Positions 12,549 through 23,514 of a DNA stretch of 64,000 bases are shown piece by piece. Where the stretch lies: assembly GCA_021014945.1 (NCBI GenBank), contig MU266444.1, forward strand, positions 20,385 to 84,384, in the 5' to 3' direction. The notes below the pieces were generated by a model that saw nothing but the letters and a program-made list of their open reading frames with translations, did no database searches and was not told where the DNA came from. The stretch comes from Leucogyrophana mollusca (Eukaryota > Basidiomycota > Agaricomycetes > Boletales). The translations under genes were made by a program, and so were the position numbers. Each line of letters opens with the position of its first letter. The first letter of the stretch is position 1.

Positions 12549-13432
12549 ACTCCCGAGGCCTTTTATATTGAAGAACAGAACCGCTTTATCATCGATAATT
12601 CACGATGGCAGACTAGCGCAGCCACGCTAATGTTACACGCTAATCGGATGGCGTGTCAAGTCATCTTGTGGCGAGCCCCGGAGGTAGCGATGGCGTTATG
12701 TGCCATTGCGTGATTTTGCGTCGTCAGCTGGACGACAAATTGCCAAGTTCTGGCCAATTTCACGTTAGCACCATTGCCCAGCATTCAAATGCAAGTGGCC
12801 ATAGCATGTTCGTGCCCTCTGTCGAGTGTATTGCGCTCGATAACTGTGGGATCGGAAGTCAAGCTTCACCTGAGAGAGTTGGTATAACCTTGTGAACAGC
12901 CGGAACACCAAGTTGGATGGAGATTCGCCTCGGTTACGCGATATCTCACAAACTGGCAAACGTGGTGTAGTGGACTAGCATGCTTCAATTACTCTCCGTG
13001 GTGGAGCAAGATCTGCGTGAGTTTCGAAGAGAAGATCACCCTTGGGCGCCTGCTCGACCTGAACCTATAAATAATTTAATTTAATAATTATTGTCCTTTT
13101 CAGGCAACTTGTCACACGTGAAAAAATTGCCGAAAAACAACACCCTCACTCGCATCGACCATAGCGCTGCGACGATGGCCCGGAATTCATCGGAAATGCT
13201 ATCATTAGACTTGTAGGATTATGGTGAATGTATTCCGTGACGACCGACAATGAAAAAGGTAAGATTTTGAAAGTGTGAAATCCCGAGGCCAAAGCAGGGC
13301 TTCGGGATTGGGTTCTCTTGCACATTTTCTCAAATTTGTGGATCGTCTTTGCTGAAAAACGCAACGGAATGGATTCTACGGGGTAGGAATAGTATGCGGT
13401 GTATACGATCAAAGACAGAACCAGTGGTATAA
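12549..13432. other. Intergenic, 0.9 kb
   Basis: Promoter side of the UPF0643-like gene and 3' flank of the zinc-cluster gene. An 18-base stretch at about 12964-12982 resembles the D-arm half of a eukaryotic tRNA, but no anticodon stem or T-arm follows. An AT-rich patch is at 13068-13095. No gene recognised. Confidence 0.4.
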
Positions 13433-15613
13433 CTAGAAAGGCCCTGACAAAATTCTCTTTCCCGCATTCACTGCCGCCAAGTCAAACTCTGCGTATTGCA
13501 TGATAAGGATTGCAATTCCGACCTCAATGCCAAGCCACGTCTGAAGGTCGCTGAGCTGGACATAGTTGCGGGTGAGCTGGGATATGCGGAGAAAACCCTT
13601 TTGCCTCAGTATAGGGCCATATGGTGCAAACACAATACCGTCCTTGTTTCGTTCTTCGTGCTCATCGAGGTATGCAAACCAGCGAACGATATCGGGAATA
13701 TCAGCAACAGAAGGGGAGCCTGAATGCGGGGCGGGATGGTGGGATGGTGGTGTAAGATAAGTGCTTGATGGTCGCTGGTTTGATGGATAAGACAGTCCCT
13801 CACTTCCGTGGTAACCGGGCCCACCCCATGTTGGCGGTAAGACGATAACTGGAGGGGGGGGGTATGCGTAGCCACCAGGAGTGGCTGCGGGGGTCTCGGC
13901 TGCAGAAATGGAAGGTGCGTGTGGTGGGCGTGTGCGTGGTCTTGCATTCACGAAGGTAAGACCAGCTGGTTTATTGTCAACCGTGACAGCTGTTCCTGGT
14001 TCCATCTAGATTATGTCGTGTTAGCGTGTAAGCAAAGAACAATAATAAGTATTACCATCTCAAGCGCCCAGTACGAGATGTTACCATGCGTCAATGGCCA
14101 ACAAACCTTGCTGCCACCTGGACAATAGCAATACGTGGGGCTGTCAGGGCTCTTCGAGTGGCTTTTGCATGTCCAGCGCTCCTGAAGGCTCTTGACGTAT
14201 TCTTGATGTTGTGTTGATCCTTCAATCCGGCCACTTGGCGATACTGCTGGGGACTTCTCCTTGGTGGCAGCTGACGTTCTGGTATTATTGATCTGAAAAA
14301 TAATCTACGAGTGATATATACAGGATATAGGGACAAACGTACTGCCTTTTTTCCATTGCCAGCGGAGGAGGTGGTGGAGATATCCTTGGTACCTGCGTCT
14401 TCAAAGCGAACGGTGACTGCTTTGATTGCACGCGTTGAAGGTTTTCCGTTAGCTAGGCGTGTAGGTACAACAAGCGCCCTTATTCGTCCGATGAAAATGT
14501 CAAGTTCTTCATCATTTTGAATCGAAGTCGCATTGGTCTTTGCTTTGTCGGAATCTAGACGGTATTGAAGTCTCACGTGAGCTGGAAAGCGCTCGATTTT
14601 CTCTGCAACAACGTTGCGAAGAGCATCGAGAGTGATGTCGGAGGATATCTTGAATGGTGCATTGCTGCCATCGGGTCGAGGTGCCGTGCATTCAATAGTG
14701 AAATCTGTAAGGTAGACAGAATTGTCAGTTATTGTCGAAGCTGAAGATGCAAACTTACCACAGGTTTCAGGATCATACAGCTGGCTGGGTTGTGACGCTG
14801 AGGCCCGTTGCCCCTTCTTGATGGCCGGGGCCATCTTACGGCGCTGCTTGAGAACCTCGTGTGAGCCATTGTCAGACTCAGAGTCTGAGCCCGATACATC
14901 CATGTTGAAATCTTCGGGGCTGTAGCGGCTGTGGCTGCCATCACCGTTCACGTTGTTGTAATCACCGTCAACATTGTATTCCACGTGATTGCCGCTGAGA
15001 ACGCTGATGAATGAATTCATTTCGATGGACTGATCAATTTGCTCGAACGAAGGGTCAGCAGCAGGATCATTGAAGGAGGGGGGCGCTACGTCTTCCGACT
15101 CGTCCACCTCTGAGATAGAATCAAGATGATGAGCGGAAGGGACATCTTGCTGAACGCTGACAGAAGGTCCCGGTGCAGCCGATTTACGCTGGCGCTTCGC
15201 CTTTGTTTCTGCATTGGGAGGAACAGAGCCTTGACGCTTTTGTGGTTGCTTTACGGTGGGTTGTGGACCACTTTGCGTGTTTCGTCGTCCACGGCGAGCT
15301 GGCTGACTGTTGACAACTTCTTGACGATCAGGAGGTGGTGTGCTGAGCGCACGTGTCTGCCGCGTCTTGGTCTCTTGAGGTACACATGTTTGCGCTTGCC
15401 CCTTGGCAACACAACTTTGACATGCACTGGCTGTAGCGCTGAACGTGCAACGTATCTTGCGGCTGCGACAGTTCGAACACGCGCCAGCCTTCGTCTTGGT
15501 GCCTGAGTTGTCAGCACGTGAAATCGTGAGCAATTGGATGTCCAATAGATCACACAAGACTGCTTACCTTGGTCTGAAGTGTGTGTCTGGGTGTTAGAGC
15601 TGTCGGAAGCCAT
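13433..15613 (-). CDS. Zn2Cys6 zinc-cluster protein with ubiquitin-like and second Cys/His region
   Basis: Five exons, 15613-15568, 15502-14759, 14704-14343, 14292-14056, 14005-13433, all in phase, giving 653 residues. Near residue 20 is CSNCRSRKIRC followed by C-x8-C-x2-C-x8-C, the spacing of a fungal binuclear zinc cluster (DNA binding is inferred). A long basic and acidic disordered stretch follows. From about residue 265 comes a segment (FKISSDITLDALRNVV, then RLQYRLDSD and NDEELDIFI) that reads like a ubiquitin/PB1-type fold. Next is a W-x-C-x2-H ... C-x-C block (RWTCKSH, YCYCPGG) ending in GNISYWALEM, and finally a helical C-terminal region (DIPDIVRWFAYLDEHE, GFLRISQLT). I know no characterised protein with this order. 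It lies directly downstream of a transposase gene on the same strand, with a minisatellite between. Function unknown; a chromatin or transcription role is a guess. Confidence 0.85.
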
Positions 15614-16030
15614 GAGATCACGTTGTTCGATGTTCAAGCTCAAGCCCTAGGGCGAGCGGAAGCTGGACTAGTGAGTGGTCAAGCTCAAGATGTAAAGCAA
15701 GCGTAGCACCGAATTTTATTTGGGTCCAATATACACCACATGTCTAATGACATGTAGCCTGTGACACCGTCTGCAGTGTGCGTGATCAAAGTACCATTCA
15801 GCGGTAGATCAAAGTCGACCCAGCCTGCTGTGGATTTACGTTCCTCGGGAAAGCAACCCTTCAGCGGCGGATCAAGGTCAACCCAGCCTGCTGCGGATTT
15901 ACGTTCCTCGGGAAAGACAAGCTGGATGTAATTATTGCCTTCGGTGATCGAGATGTGAATGACAACAAGCAAATGCATGCGTAAAATTGCAAGAAAACAA
16001 GTACCACAATTCGTAAAGCAAACTTACAAA
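15614..16030. other. Gap between zinc-cluster gene and transposase
   Basis: Contains the minisatellite listed separately and the presumed promoter of the zinc-cluster gene. A 97-codon minus-strand frame (15685-15978) reads through both repeat copies, but it shows no other sign of being a gene. I could not define a transposon terminal repeat here. Confidence 0.4.
15794..15919. repeat. Two-copy minisatellite, 63-base unit
   Basis: Two adjacent copies, 15794-15856 and 15857-15919, each 63 bases and differing at roughly eight positions by eye. The unit length is a multiple of three, and on the minus strand both copies read without a stop as a 21-residue unit starting FPEERKS. It sits just beyond the 3' end of the transposase gene. 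Confidence 0.85.
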
Positions 16031-17230
16031 TCAGATATAGCCACAGTGCGAATACCAACCATAAGAGTCCTCTGGAGTGATGACATACAACGCTCGAAGC
16101 AGAGTGGTGTAGATCTCCTGATCTGACAAATGAGTCATCGCCATTCGGGTATAACTGCCGTTACGACGTAGGTGGTACTTCATGGCAGAAAACGCAAGTT
16201 CGATGGGGTTGAAGTCGGGGGAGTATGGCGGGAGAAATTCACAGCGCATTCCTCTGGATGGTGGTCAATCAATGGTTATGAAATCGAACACTGGAGATGA
16301 CTTACCTGGCTTCAATGAGCTCCTGGATCTCGGGATGCTTGTGAATCCTGCAATTGTCCATGACAATAACGGAATTGGGGGCGGGGAATGGTTGCATCTG
16401 GTCAAGTAAGCGCTCGATGAACTGTTTGAACGTTTCTGTACAAAACGATCCCTCGACAACATCACAGTGTAAGATACCGTCATTGAGTGAGAGGGCAGGG
16501 AGAACCGAGAAACTACAGAAGAATCAGAAAGAAAACTACGGAAAAAATAGCTACTTACCGCCGACCACGCACGAAGAAAGCTTTACGTTGTGCTTTGGTC
16601 CCACGAATTGACCAAGCACGCCCACGATAAGTTGTTCGACGATCCACAGAGCTCTCGTCGACGAAAACAAGCTGTTCAGCCATATATGTGCCTATCCTGG
16701 TCAGAAATTCGAGGCGTTTCTGCGCCGATCGTTCAGCCGCAACTCGTGTGATCTGTGAACATGAAATCATTGTCTATACATGAATATGTGAATAAAGACT
16801 TACCTTTTTCATTGAAAAACCAGCTCGTTGAAGTGTTCTCCAAACTGTCGAACGCGAGACCTCCACGCCACATGAAACTGCTAGCATTTCTTGGAGTTCA
16901 TCTAGATAGAGATCGGGGGTATTTTGTACGGTTCCAAGGAGAAACTACCGTTGGTGTGTTAGTCGATAGCTTAGAGTGGTCATTGGAATCCATTACCTCT
17001 ACATCAATGTCCCGAAGATGTCGATTAGTTCTTCGCTCTTGCGAAACCGTGTTTTCATCACCATCGCCAGGGTTAGGAACAGTTCCGTGAATTTGAAAGT
17101 GCGCGAGAATTCGTTGAACAGATCGAAGGGATAAATTGAGGCATGTAGCAATTTGGTCTTTTGCAAGGAGCCTGGATAGCCGTACAACAGCCCACTGTAA
17201 TTCGGGGGTGGACTGCTGACCTTGCGGCAT
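16031..17230 (-). mobile_element. Tc1/mariner-type (DDE_3) transposase gene, intact after splicing
   Basis: Five exons, 17230-16997, 16944-16804, 16752-16559, 16512-16306, 16253-16031, all in phase, give 332 residues without a stop, a normal length for Tc1-like transposases. The N-terminal half has two helix-turn-helix-like parts (LAKDQIATCLNLSLRSVQRI and VSRSTVWRTLQRAGFSMKK). The catalytic triad is visible as D in LVFVDESS, D in VIVMDNCRIH and E in PYSPDFNPIELA, with 34 residues between the last two (DD34E). The end, WYSHCGYI, is also typical. Role: cut-and-paste transposition at TA sites. I found no convincing terminal inverted repeats or target duplication in the flanks, so the element borders are unknown and the coordinates given are those of the gene. 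An upstream 5' untranslated intron (GTGAGT near 17282) is possible. Confidence 0.9.
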
Positions 17231-17572
17231 GTCTACATTGCATTTTGAGTGTGAAATCAACGCAAAGACCCAGAGCAACTCACCTGAGGACGAAATCCCG
17301 AAATCCCGAAATCCCGAAATCCCGAAAACACAAATACTCAATATCCCGCTATCGGTCGACTCGAAGGGTATTCGCGGGCGTCTTCCGATTCGAAAGGTAT
17401 CGTTGATATCGAATTCCGGGCCAGCGTCGAGGAGGTACGGTCGATGGAAGTTTGGGTGCGTGTTTTCCAGCAGTTTTTCCTCACGTGACAAGTTGCCTGA
17501 AAAAGACAGTAACCAGCCAAGGCCACGTGAGCACCTTTGTTCAGCCACCCGCAAAGCTTGTACGCTTCACAA
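17231..17572. other. Divergent gap with short tandem repeat
   Basis: Shared upstream region of the transposase (-) and the complex I gene (+). Four exact copies of an 8-base unit, CGAAATCC, lie at 17291-17322, followed by a degenerate fifth. No terminal inverted repeat of the transposon was identified. Confidence 0.6.
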
Positions 17573-18278
17573 ATGGCCACCAGGAAAGCAGCGGAATCGA
17601 CGCTCTACCACGTTCATCCAAAAGGTTTCTGGAAGAAATTCCGTGAGTTCAGCCAATACTTTTCAGCTTATCCTGTCTGGAACTACTATCTTCAGGTGAT
17701 GCTGTTGTCGTAAATCCCGAAATCTCCAGCGGCATACCCATAGCAGGAATCAATAGGTGGCCGCAACCAGCTTCAAGGCCAGAGAAATACTCGACACCTG
17801 CGACGAAGGGTACGTCCACACGCTCGCTGGCTAAAAGTCTACCCTGATTGTAACCTTGTGAAGCTTCCGACCCGGCTCAAAATCCTTACTGGAAGAGAGA
17901 TGTCCGACGTGCATACCCTCAGCTTTCCGTGGTCACCCAACCCGATTTGTCTTCATTGCTCATCCAGCACTCCGAAGCGAAAGCGTACGTGTTCCGAACC
18001 CATGTTCCATGTGGTCCTGGGAATAGCTAACCGACATGCCCAGAATTCCTGCCCCGTCAGAAGGGAAAGAGGGCGAACAATCTTCCCTGCCCGCTAAAGC
18101 AGCGGAAATCATGGATCTGGCCGGTGCTATAGCCACCATCACATCTACGCAGAAAGTGTATGACCAGGCTCGATTGCCTCCCAAGGTCCCCACGCCTTTC
18201 AAGAAGTGGAGAGCTGAGCGGGCTCCGGATGCTCCCCACGACCCCAACGCGTACTTCCCCATGTTGCTCTACAAGTAG
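17573..18278 (+). CDS. Complex I 21 kDa subunit (NUXM type)
   Basis: Four exons, 17573-17642, 17696-17809, 17864-17984 and 18044-18278, all in phase, give 179 residues, about 20 kDa. Recognisable blocks are LYHVHPKGFWKKFRD and NPEISSGIP near the start, SRPEKYSTPATK, NPYWKRDVRRAYPQLSVV in the middle and FKKWRAERAP with NAYFPMLLYK at the end. These match the fungal accessory subunit of mitochondrial NADH:ubiquinone oxidoreductase (PF10785 with the PF12853 C-terminal part). It is nuclear-encoded and acts in the inner mitochondrial membrane as a non-catalytic subunit. There is no obvious cleavable presequence. Its 5' flank is shared with the transposase gene. Confidence 0.92.
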
Positions 18279-19279
18279 TCAGTCGCCATTGACGTGCCTA
18301 TTCAATGGCGTTAGAAGAGTCAATGTATGCAGGAATCCACACTTTGGGGTTCAGAACGTTGTGAGACGTTAGCAATGTGGGTATGTCAGGTCAGATATCC
18401 CCAGTTGAGGTGATCGGTGTTGCAGCTGGACGACTATAATGATATACCTTTTCGAGATTTTTGCCACAGCTGCTTGCGGCCATGGTGCGGCGATTGTGAA
18501 GTTGTTAGGGAGAGACTCAAACCTATTAATTCCAGGCTGAGTGCCTCAACGATCCGAGAGGCCAGGCCATGCAGTTTCCCAAGGATGGACGTCCACATGT
18601 TTCCCACTGAAGCGTCCACATCCAAGCCTCTCCAACCTCGCAGGCCGCAGGGACCACACCGCCTAAGTTCACAGAAGGAATCTCCACGACATTTTGCAGT
18701 ACCGAGGGCACAACCCCTAAATATAAAACAAGGTGATTACAATCATGTTGTCTTTCTCATCGCCCCCCACAGTTTTTACTTCAACCGAGAGTATCGGTTC
18801 CGACAAGTAGATGTCCATAACATCGACCATTATCCAGACGGTCTTCTCATCCTCTTTTGTTACCCTGGGCGGACATTTTCTGCTCGAGGGGTGTCCCAAC
18901 AATAGGCATCACGTCCTACGAGGCAACATAGCCTCGAAAGCCCATAATGCGTAGACGTCGGCACCCCAGCGTGGACTTTCAGGGGCGCCAAGATGCCAGA
19001 AGCGAAGTGTCGATGGGAAACATGCGGAAAGTCATCCACCTGAGCAGACCGTTCCCAGCCGGAACTTTGCCCTCCGGTCCGTTCGACGAGCAGGAAACTA
19101 GGAACTATGGGACGGAAGCTGGCTGCTAACCATGCTGTCAATACGTAAGTCCCCACCTAGTGTGCTTAGACTGCTATTCATTGGGAGCTCACAATACATA
19201 CATGATACCCATTTTGTCAGACAACCAATCACTCCAGCATAATAATGTACAAAAAATGAGCCGACTGGTCAACTAATGC
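18279..19279. other. Intergenic between convergent genes, 1 kb
   Basis: The 3' flanks of the complex I gene and of the first reductase gene. A 162-codon plus-strand frame at 18417-18905 has no recognisable motif and no supporting splice context, so I do not call it. Nothing else seen. Confidence 0.4.
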
Positions 19280-20585
19280 TTACACTGTCTCCCAAGGGCG
19301 AACGACCAGTTTCTTAGCACTAACTAGGTTGTTCTTTAGCCTCTCCAAACCAGAAGCTATGCCATTGAGTCCACCTGGCACAACCTCCACTGCATTCGGC
19401 TGCGATTCACAAACAATACCGTTCATCAGCTTGGGATTGACACCAAGAAAATCAGCGGAGCGCACCACAATATCACCGTCAGCTAGCAATTTCGGCAATT
19501 GGTGTGCAACCGCTGCCCCAAGCGCCAAGTTTCCAGGAATGTGGAAGCTACCAAACACACCCACAATATTCTTGTTATCGCCTTCTGTTGTCTTGATGGT
19601 ATTGCCAGCAACCACGACATGTCCGCCAGGAGCTAGTAAGTCATAACCTGCTTGCGCTAGTTCTGGCAACATCATGGCGACATAGACTAAATCAATTGGC
19701 GAAGTGGTGATCCCCAAGATCTCATCGGAAAGGGCTGAGAAAGGGAGATTGCGGTCGATCACGTGAGTAGCACCAAGCGACTTCAGTAACGCGCTATTGT
19801 GTAGTGACGCAGTGGTGATAATTGGAGAAAATCCAGATAGCCTGGCGAACTGGATGACTGTATGCGGCGGGTAAGGATCGTAGAAGGCGAGATGGAACAC
19901 ACTGACCGTATTGTCCGAGAGAGGTAGCGCCTCCAAGAACCAAGATAGGCTGGCCACTGTACTTCGCGCGTCCTCCGTCCCAAGGCGCCTGATAGCCGAG
20001 ACCTGTGGTAGGTTGCGAATACAGCGGGATGACTGCGGTCGCGATGCAGAGGGGCAATGAAGCGGCTTGATCAAAAGAGATGTTGTCCGGGATCTGTAGG
20101 TCGCCTTTAGTATGGGGACTCTCCAACTTGAACGTCCGTGGGTCCCCTTGCCTTTGAGGTTATGGACGCTGGGGCAATGGTAAACTGCTGAAACCCAGCT
20201 TTCCTGTTGTCCATTGTACCCTGGTGAAAACTGGTGAACGTGAGCATTTGTTTAACGAAGGTAAGGCCATGCCTTACACCTTGTCACCTTTAACAAATGT
20301 GGTGACGCCCTCGCCAAGGGCCTCGACAGTCCCGGCGACATCACCCCCGAATACAACTGGATATTCTTCAACCCGAAACCCTGTAGCTTGTCTTATCCAA
20401 TCTGCAGGTGATGCAAATGAATGAGAACACACAAGCCTAGGGCACCGACGCTTACCAACTGGGTTCAACGCAGCCGAATGTACTTTGACAAGGATCTCCC
20501 CAGGACCAGGAGTTGGGATGTCCTTGGGAGCAACCTTGAAGGGGCCCTGCTTTTCATTGAGCCATAACGCGATTTGTGAGGACAT
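19280..20585 (-). CDS. Medium-chain reductase/alcohol dehydrogenase-like, copy A
   Basis: Five exons, 20585-20456, 20401-20278, 20230-20152, 20093-19907 and 19857-19280, all in phase, give 365 residues. An N-terminal GroES-like part (PTPGPGEILVKVHSAALNPVD, AGTVEALGEGV, then FHQGTMDNRKAGFQQF) is followed by a Rossmann part with the nucleotide loop GGATSLGQY and LGATHVIDRN, then LAPGGHVVVAGN. There are no Cys/His catalytic zinc ligands, so it belongs with the zinc-free quinone- or enoyl-reductase-like branch; NAD(P)H use is inferred and the substrate is unknown. The third intron begins AAG|GCAAGG and ends TACAG (GC-AG); it carries a TACTAAAG branch-like site. The gene lies about 1 kb downstream of paralogue B in the same orientation. 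Confidence 0.92.
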
Positions 20586-21645
20586 AGTGCTGGATTGTGA
20601 ACAGGCGAAGTACGTGAGATGATGGAGGTGGGGACGGGATCATGCCATGATATATGTACTTCCTCCTCGTTCCTGGTATGTTTAGAAACAGCTCTGCTTG
20701 CTATTAGTCAGTCATGAGAACGCATGATTATAACACCGGCGACATGGCGTCACTAACCACTTGTCAAATGTATGGCTGTGAGTACTGTTGTGTAGGTACC
20801 ACATCTGCGATGGTTTGCAAATTCAGTAACAGTTGAGGCTTATCACATATCTGCGACGAGCAAGATTTGTTGCGAAGAATCGCACACCCGATTGCGAAGA
20901 CAGGCGGCTTGACATTAATCTGCCGTGACTGACGGAGATGGATACGCGTCCGCAGCTGCGCGCGGCACGTCGTTAGTATGTTGGAAGACGTACCTCATCG
21001 GCTTCACGGTGTCTCGTGGTAAGTCGAAAGCCCCTTTTCCCAGGTTGCTGGGTGTACGTCAACACGCTCACACATTCTACCATGTCACATCCATTCTCCA
21101 AAAGGCTCGATGTGATCATAAGTTGATCGGTAGACCATCATGGCTGTAGTCAACTGCAGTGGGTGCACCTCGACAGAGACCGGCACCTGCTGGTAAGCCT
21201 TCGACAAAGGTGCGCCTAACCGATGGTGCTGGTAGCTGGCCACAAGCGTGAGCATTTTAGTAGCTTTCTGGATAGCAGATGTGGATGGCAACTGATTTTC
21301 TCGTAGGGACACACCAAGAGTACCATCCCTCGCCCGTCGCGAAATTTGGCCATGCATTGTATGTTGTGTAATGTGCACACTGGCGCACGATTCTATTAGT
21401 CTTCGAGTAAGTACTTTGGTGTGAATACCTTTAGATCAAACATGACCAAATACTTAAATGCCTTAGGAAAGACATGGGGAAGTCCGCATATTTGTTGCTG
21501 ACCCTCACTATTGAGCATGATGATATCGATGGCTGCGGCCCGGAGTACGACACCGCCCCCCTCGGTTTACGGCCAAACCGAATTGATTCGAAAACGTCTC
21601 TTGCATAAGCTTACATGATCTACGCTCAAATCGACAACGTTCCTT
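20586..21645. other. Spacer between the two reductase paralogues
   Basis: About 1.06 kb. Holds the promoter of copy A and the 3' flank of copy B. No open frame above about 100 codons, no repeat and no RNA gene recognised. Confidence 0.45.
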
Positions 21646-22906
21646 CTAAGTCTCCCAAGGGCGAACAACCAACTTCTTCCCACTGACGGAATTACTCTTG
21701 AGTCTTTCCAATCCAAGTGCGACACCGTTCAAGCCATTGGGAATCACCTCTATAGTGGGCGTCTTTGAAAGGCAAAGAGTATTGTTAGTGGTGGAATGTG
21801 CGGATATGGTGAGTTAAAATGAACCTTGATCTCTCCCTCCGCAATCATGCGTGTCAGTGCACTCATCAAGCGAGATCCGAACTCCTTGTTCTCCGGTAAG
21901 AAGAAGGTCCCATTGACGAAAAGGATAGTCTTCTTGTCATCTTCCGTCGGCGCCACCATTGGAGGCGTCGAAACTACCATCTTGCCTTCGGGAGCGAGAA
22001 CGTCGTAAAGGGCTTGCTGGGTTTCTGGATAGGATACCGTGTCGAAACCTAATTCCACAGGCGTGGGGGTTATCTTTCTGACCTCCTCCTGGAATGTTGC
22101 AGGTGGAAGCTTGCGATCGATAATGTGCGTGGCGCCGAGCGAGGTCAGTAAATCTGTGTTGTGCGGCGAAGCCGTTGCAATGATGGGAGAGAAGCCAGAG
22201 AGTCTCGCCAGTTGGATCGCTAATGGATAGAAGATAGGTGACAACGCTCTTAAATTGACAACCGAATTCATACCGTATTGACCAAGCGAAGATGCACCGC
22301 CCATGATAATGATGGGCTGGCGACTGTACTTGTCCTTTCCACCATCCTCCCAAGGGGGGAGGTACTCAAACCCTTGAGGTTGTTGCCCATAGAACGCCAG
22401 GGCGGCGGGCGCGATGCCGACAGATATAGACGCTGCTTGCTCAAGTGAAATACCGTCTGGAATCTGGGAAGAGCGCCATATGTAAGTTGCTGCAACGAAC
22501 TAAGCGTGGTTAATCGAATACCTACCTTGCCTGTGAGATCGGCAGGAATGATAGTGAACTGTTGGAAAGTTGCGGACCTGTTCGTCAGGGCAGACTGGAA
22601 GAATCTAACGTGATATGAGAGGGAGCGTTCGGTGTTGATTGCTTGTTGTACTTACATTTTGTCCCCTTTAATAAGATTAGTAACGCCCTCGCCAATCTCT
22701 TCCACCACCCCAGCGCCCTCTTCCCCAATCACAGCAGGGTACTCTTTCACCATGAAAAATCCATCATCTCGAATCTTCCAGTCAAGCTGATTCAAACCCG
22801 CAGCGACGTTTCTGATGAGGACCTCGCCGGGGTCGGGATGCTCGATGTCCTTGGGACCGACAGTGAACTTGCCATTGTCGAGCCAGAGTGCAGTCTGAGT
22901 AGTCAT
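21646..22906 (-). CDS. Medium-chain reductase/alcohol dehydrogenase-like, copy B
   Basis: Paralogue of the gene at 19280-20585, sharing most intron positions. Exons follow the start at 22906 (PDPGEVLIRNVAAGLNQLDW), a second exon (FFQSALTNRSATFQQF) reached through acceptor GTTAG, a third starting IPDGISLEQAAS, then the nucleotide loop GGASSLGQY, LGATHIIDRK, LAPEGKMVV and, after an extra last intron (weak donor GTTCAT, acceptor TTCAAAG), TPTIEVIPNG to the shared end KKLVVRPWET. Length is about the same as copy A. The intron that has a GC donor in copy A has a normal GTAGGT donor here. No zinc ligands are seen. Likely an NAD(P)H-dependent reductase of unknown substrate, produced by tandem duplication and clearly diverged from copy A. 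Confidence 0.9.
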
Positions 22907-23514
22907 TGTATCAGAGGGTGATGTGATGGGCTTATTGGAGGAGTGGGCATTTGTATTGCCTGGTTATATACCCCAAGAGTCCAAGTACCGACAACCTTGG
23001 GTTGCGCTCATGACATAAAAGGGACCAGTCATCTGGGCAGCCATTGTAGACTCTGAGGGGGTATCAGCAGTGCGAGACAGATAATGCCCGTCCGACAGCG
23101 CGTGTCTGTCGTAGGAATGTGTCCGATGGTCGGAAGCCCAGTCACGGAGAAAAACTGGAAGAAAAAGTTGTAGCTGACAGAAAGCAGCTGCGGGGGCATC
23201 TAGATGGCATTCTGAGAGCCATAAGTCATCAATCGCAATGGGGCCTATCAGTGCTTACAGAATACGCTGACATATATATGTTATGTCACATCGTTGTAAG
23301 AGTATTTATACACCATCGTGGGAGCACTTCCGATAGAGACAAGGCATCAGGCCATCTGGGAGAGGTTTCGCGGTGGGCATGTCTATAATATGGCCACGAG
23401 CCTTCTGCGAATAACTTCAAGGAGCTTTCAAGCAAGTCCAAGAGAACGGCAGGTGTTTGATCATGTTTGTGATTACCTTTAGATTCAAACACAACCAAAC
23501 AACCGCCTAGAGAA
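22907..23514. other. Divergent intergenic region, 0.6 kb
   Basis: Probably carries the promoters of reductase copy B (-) and of the Tat-SF1-like gene (+). No gene or repeat recognised. Confidence 0.45.

Noticed and set aside
12958..13045. tRNA-like start (TGGTGTAGTGG with a possible D-arm)
   Set aside because: No paired anticodon stem, no T-arm with GGTTCGA and no matching acceptor stem follow; at most a tRNA-derived fragment.
14091..15557. Long single-frame reading of the zinc-cluster gene as one 488-codon exon
   Set aside because: Contains GTAAGT/CTTACAG and GTACGT/TTTTCAG introns; removing them links to coherent downstream exons.
17291..17326. Octamer repeat as a transposon terminal repeat
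   Set aside because: No inverted counterpart beyond the other end of the transposase gene; treated as a simple repeat.
18417..18905. Plus-strand open frame of 162 codons
   Set aside because: No motif or splice context; lies in the 3' flanks of two convergent genes.
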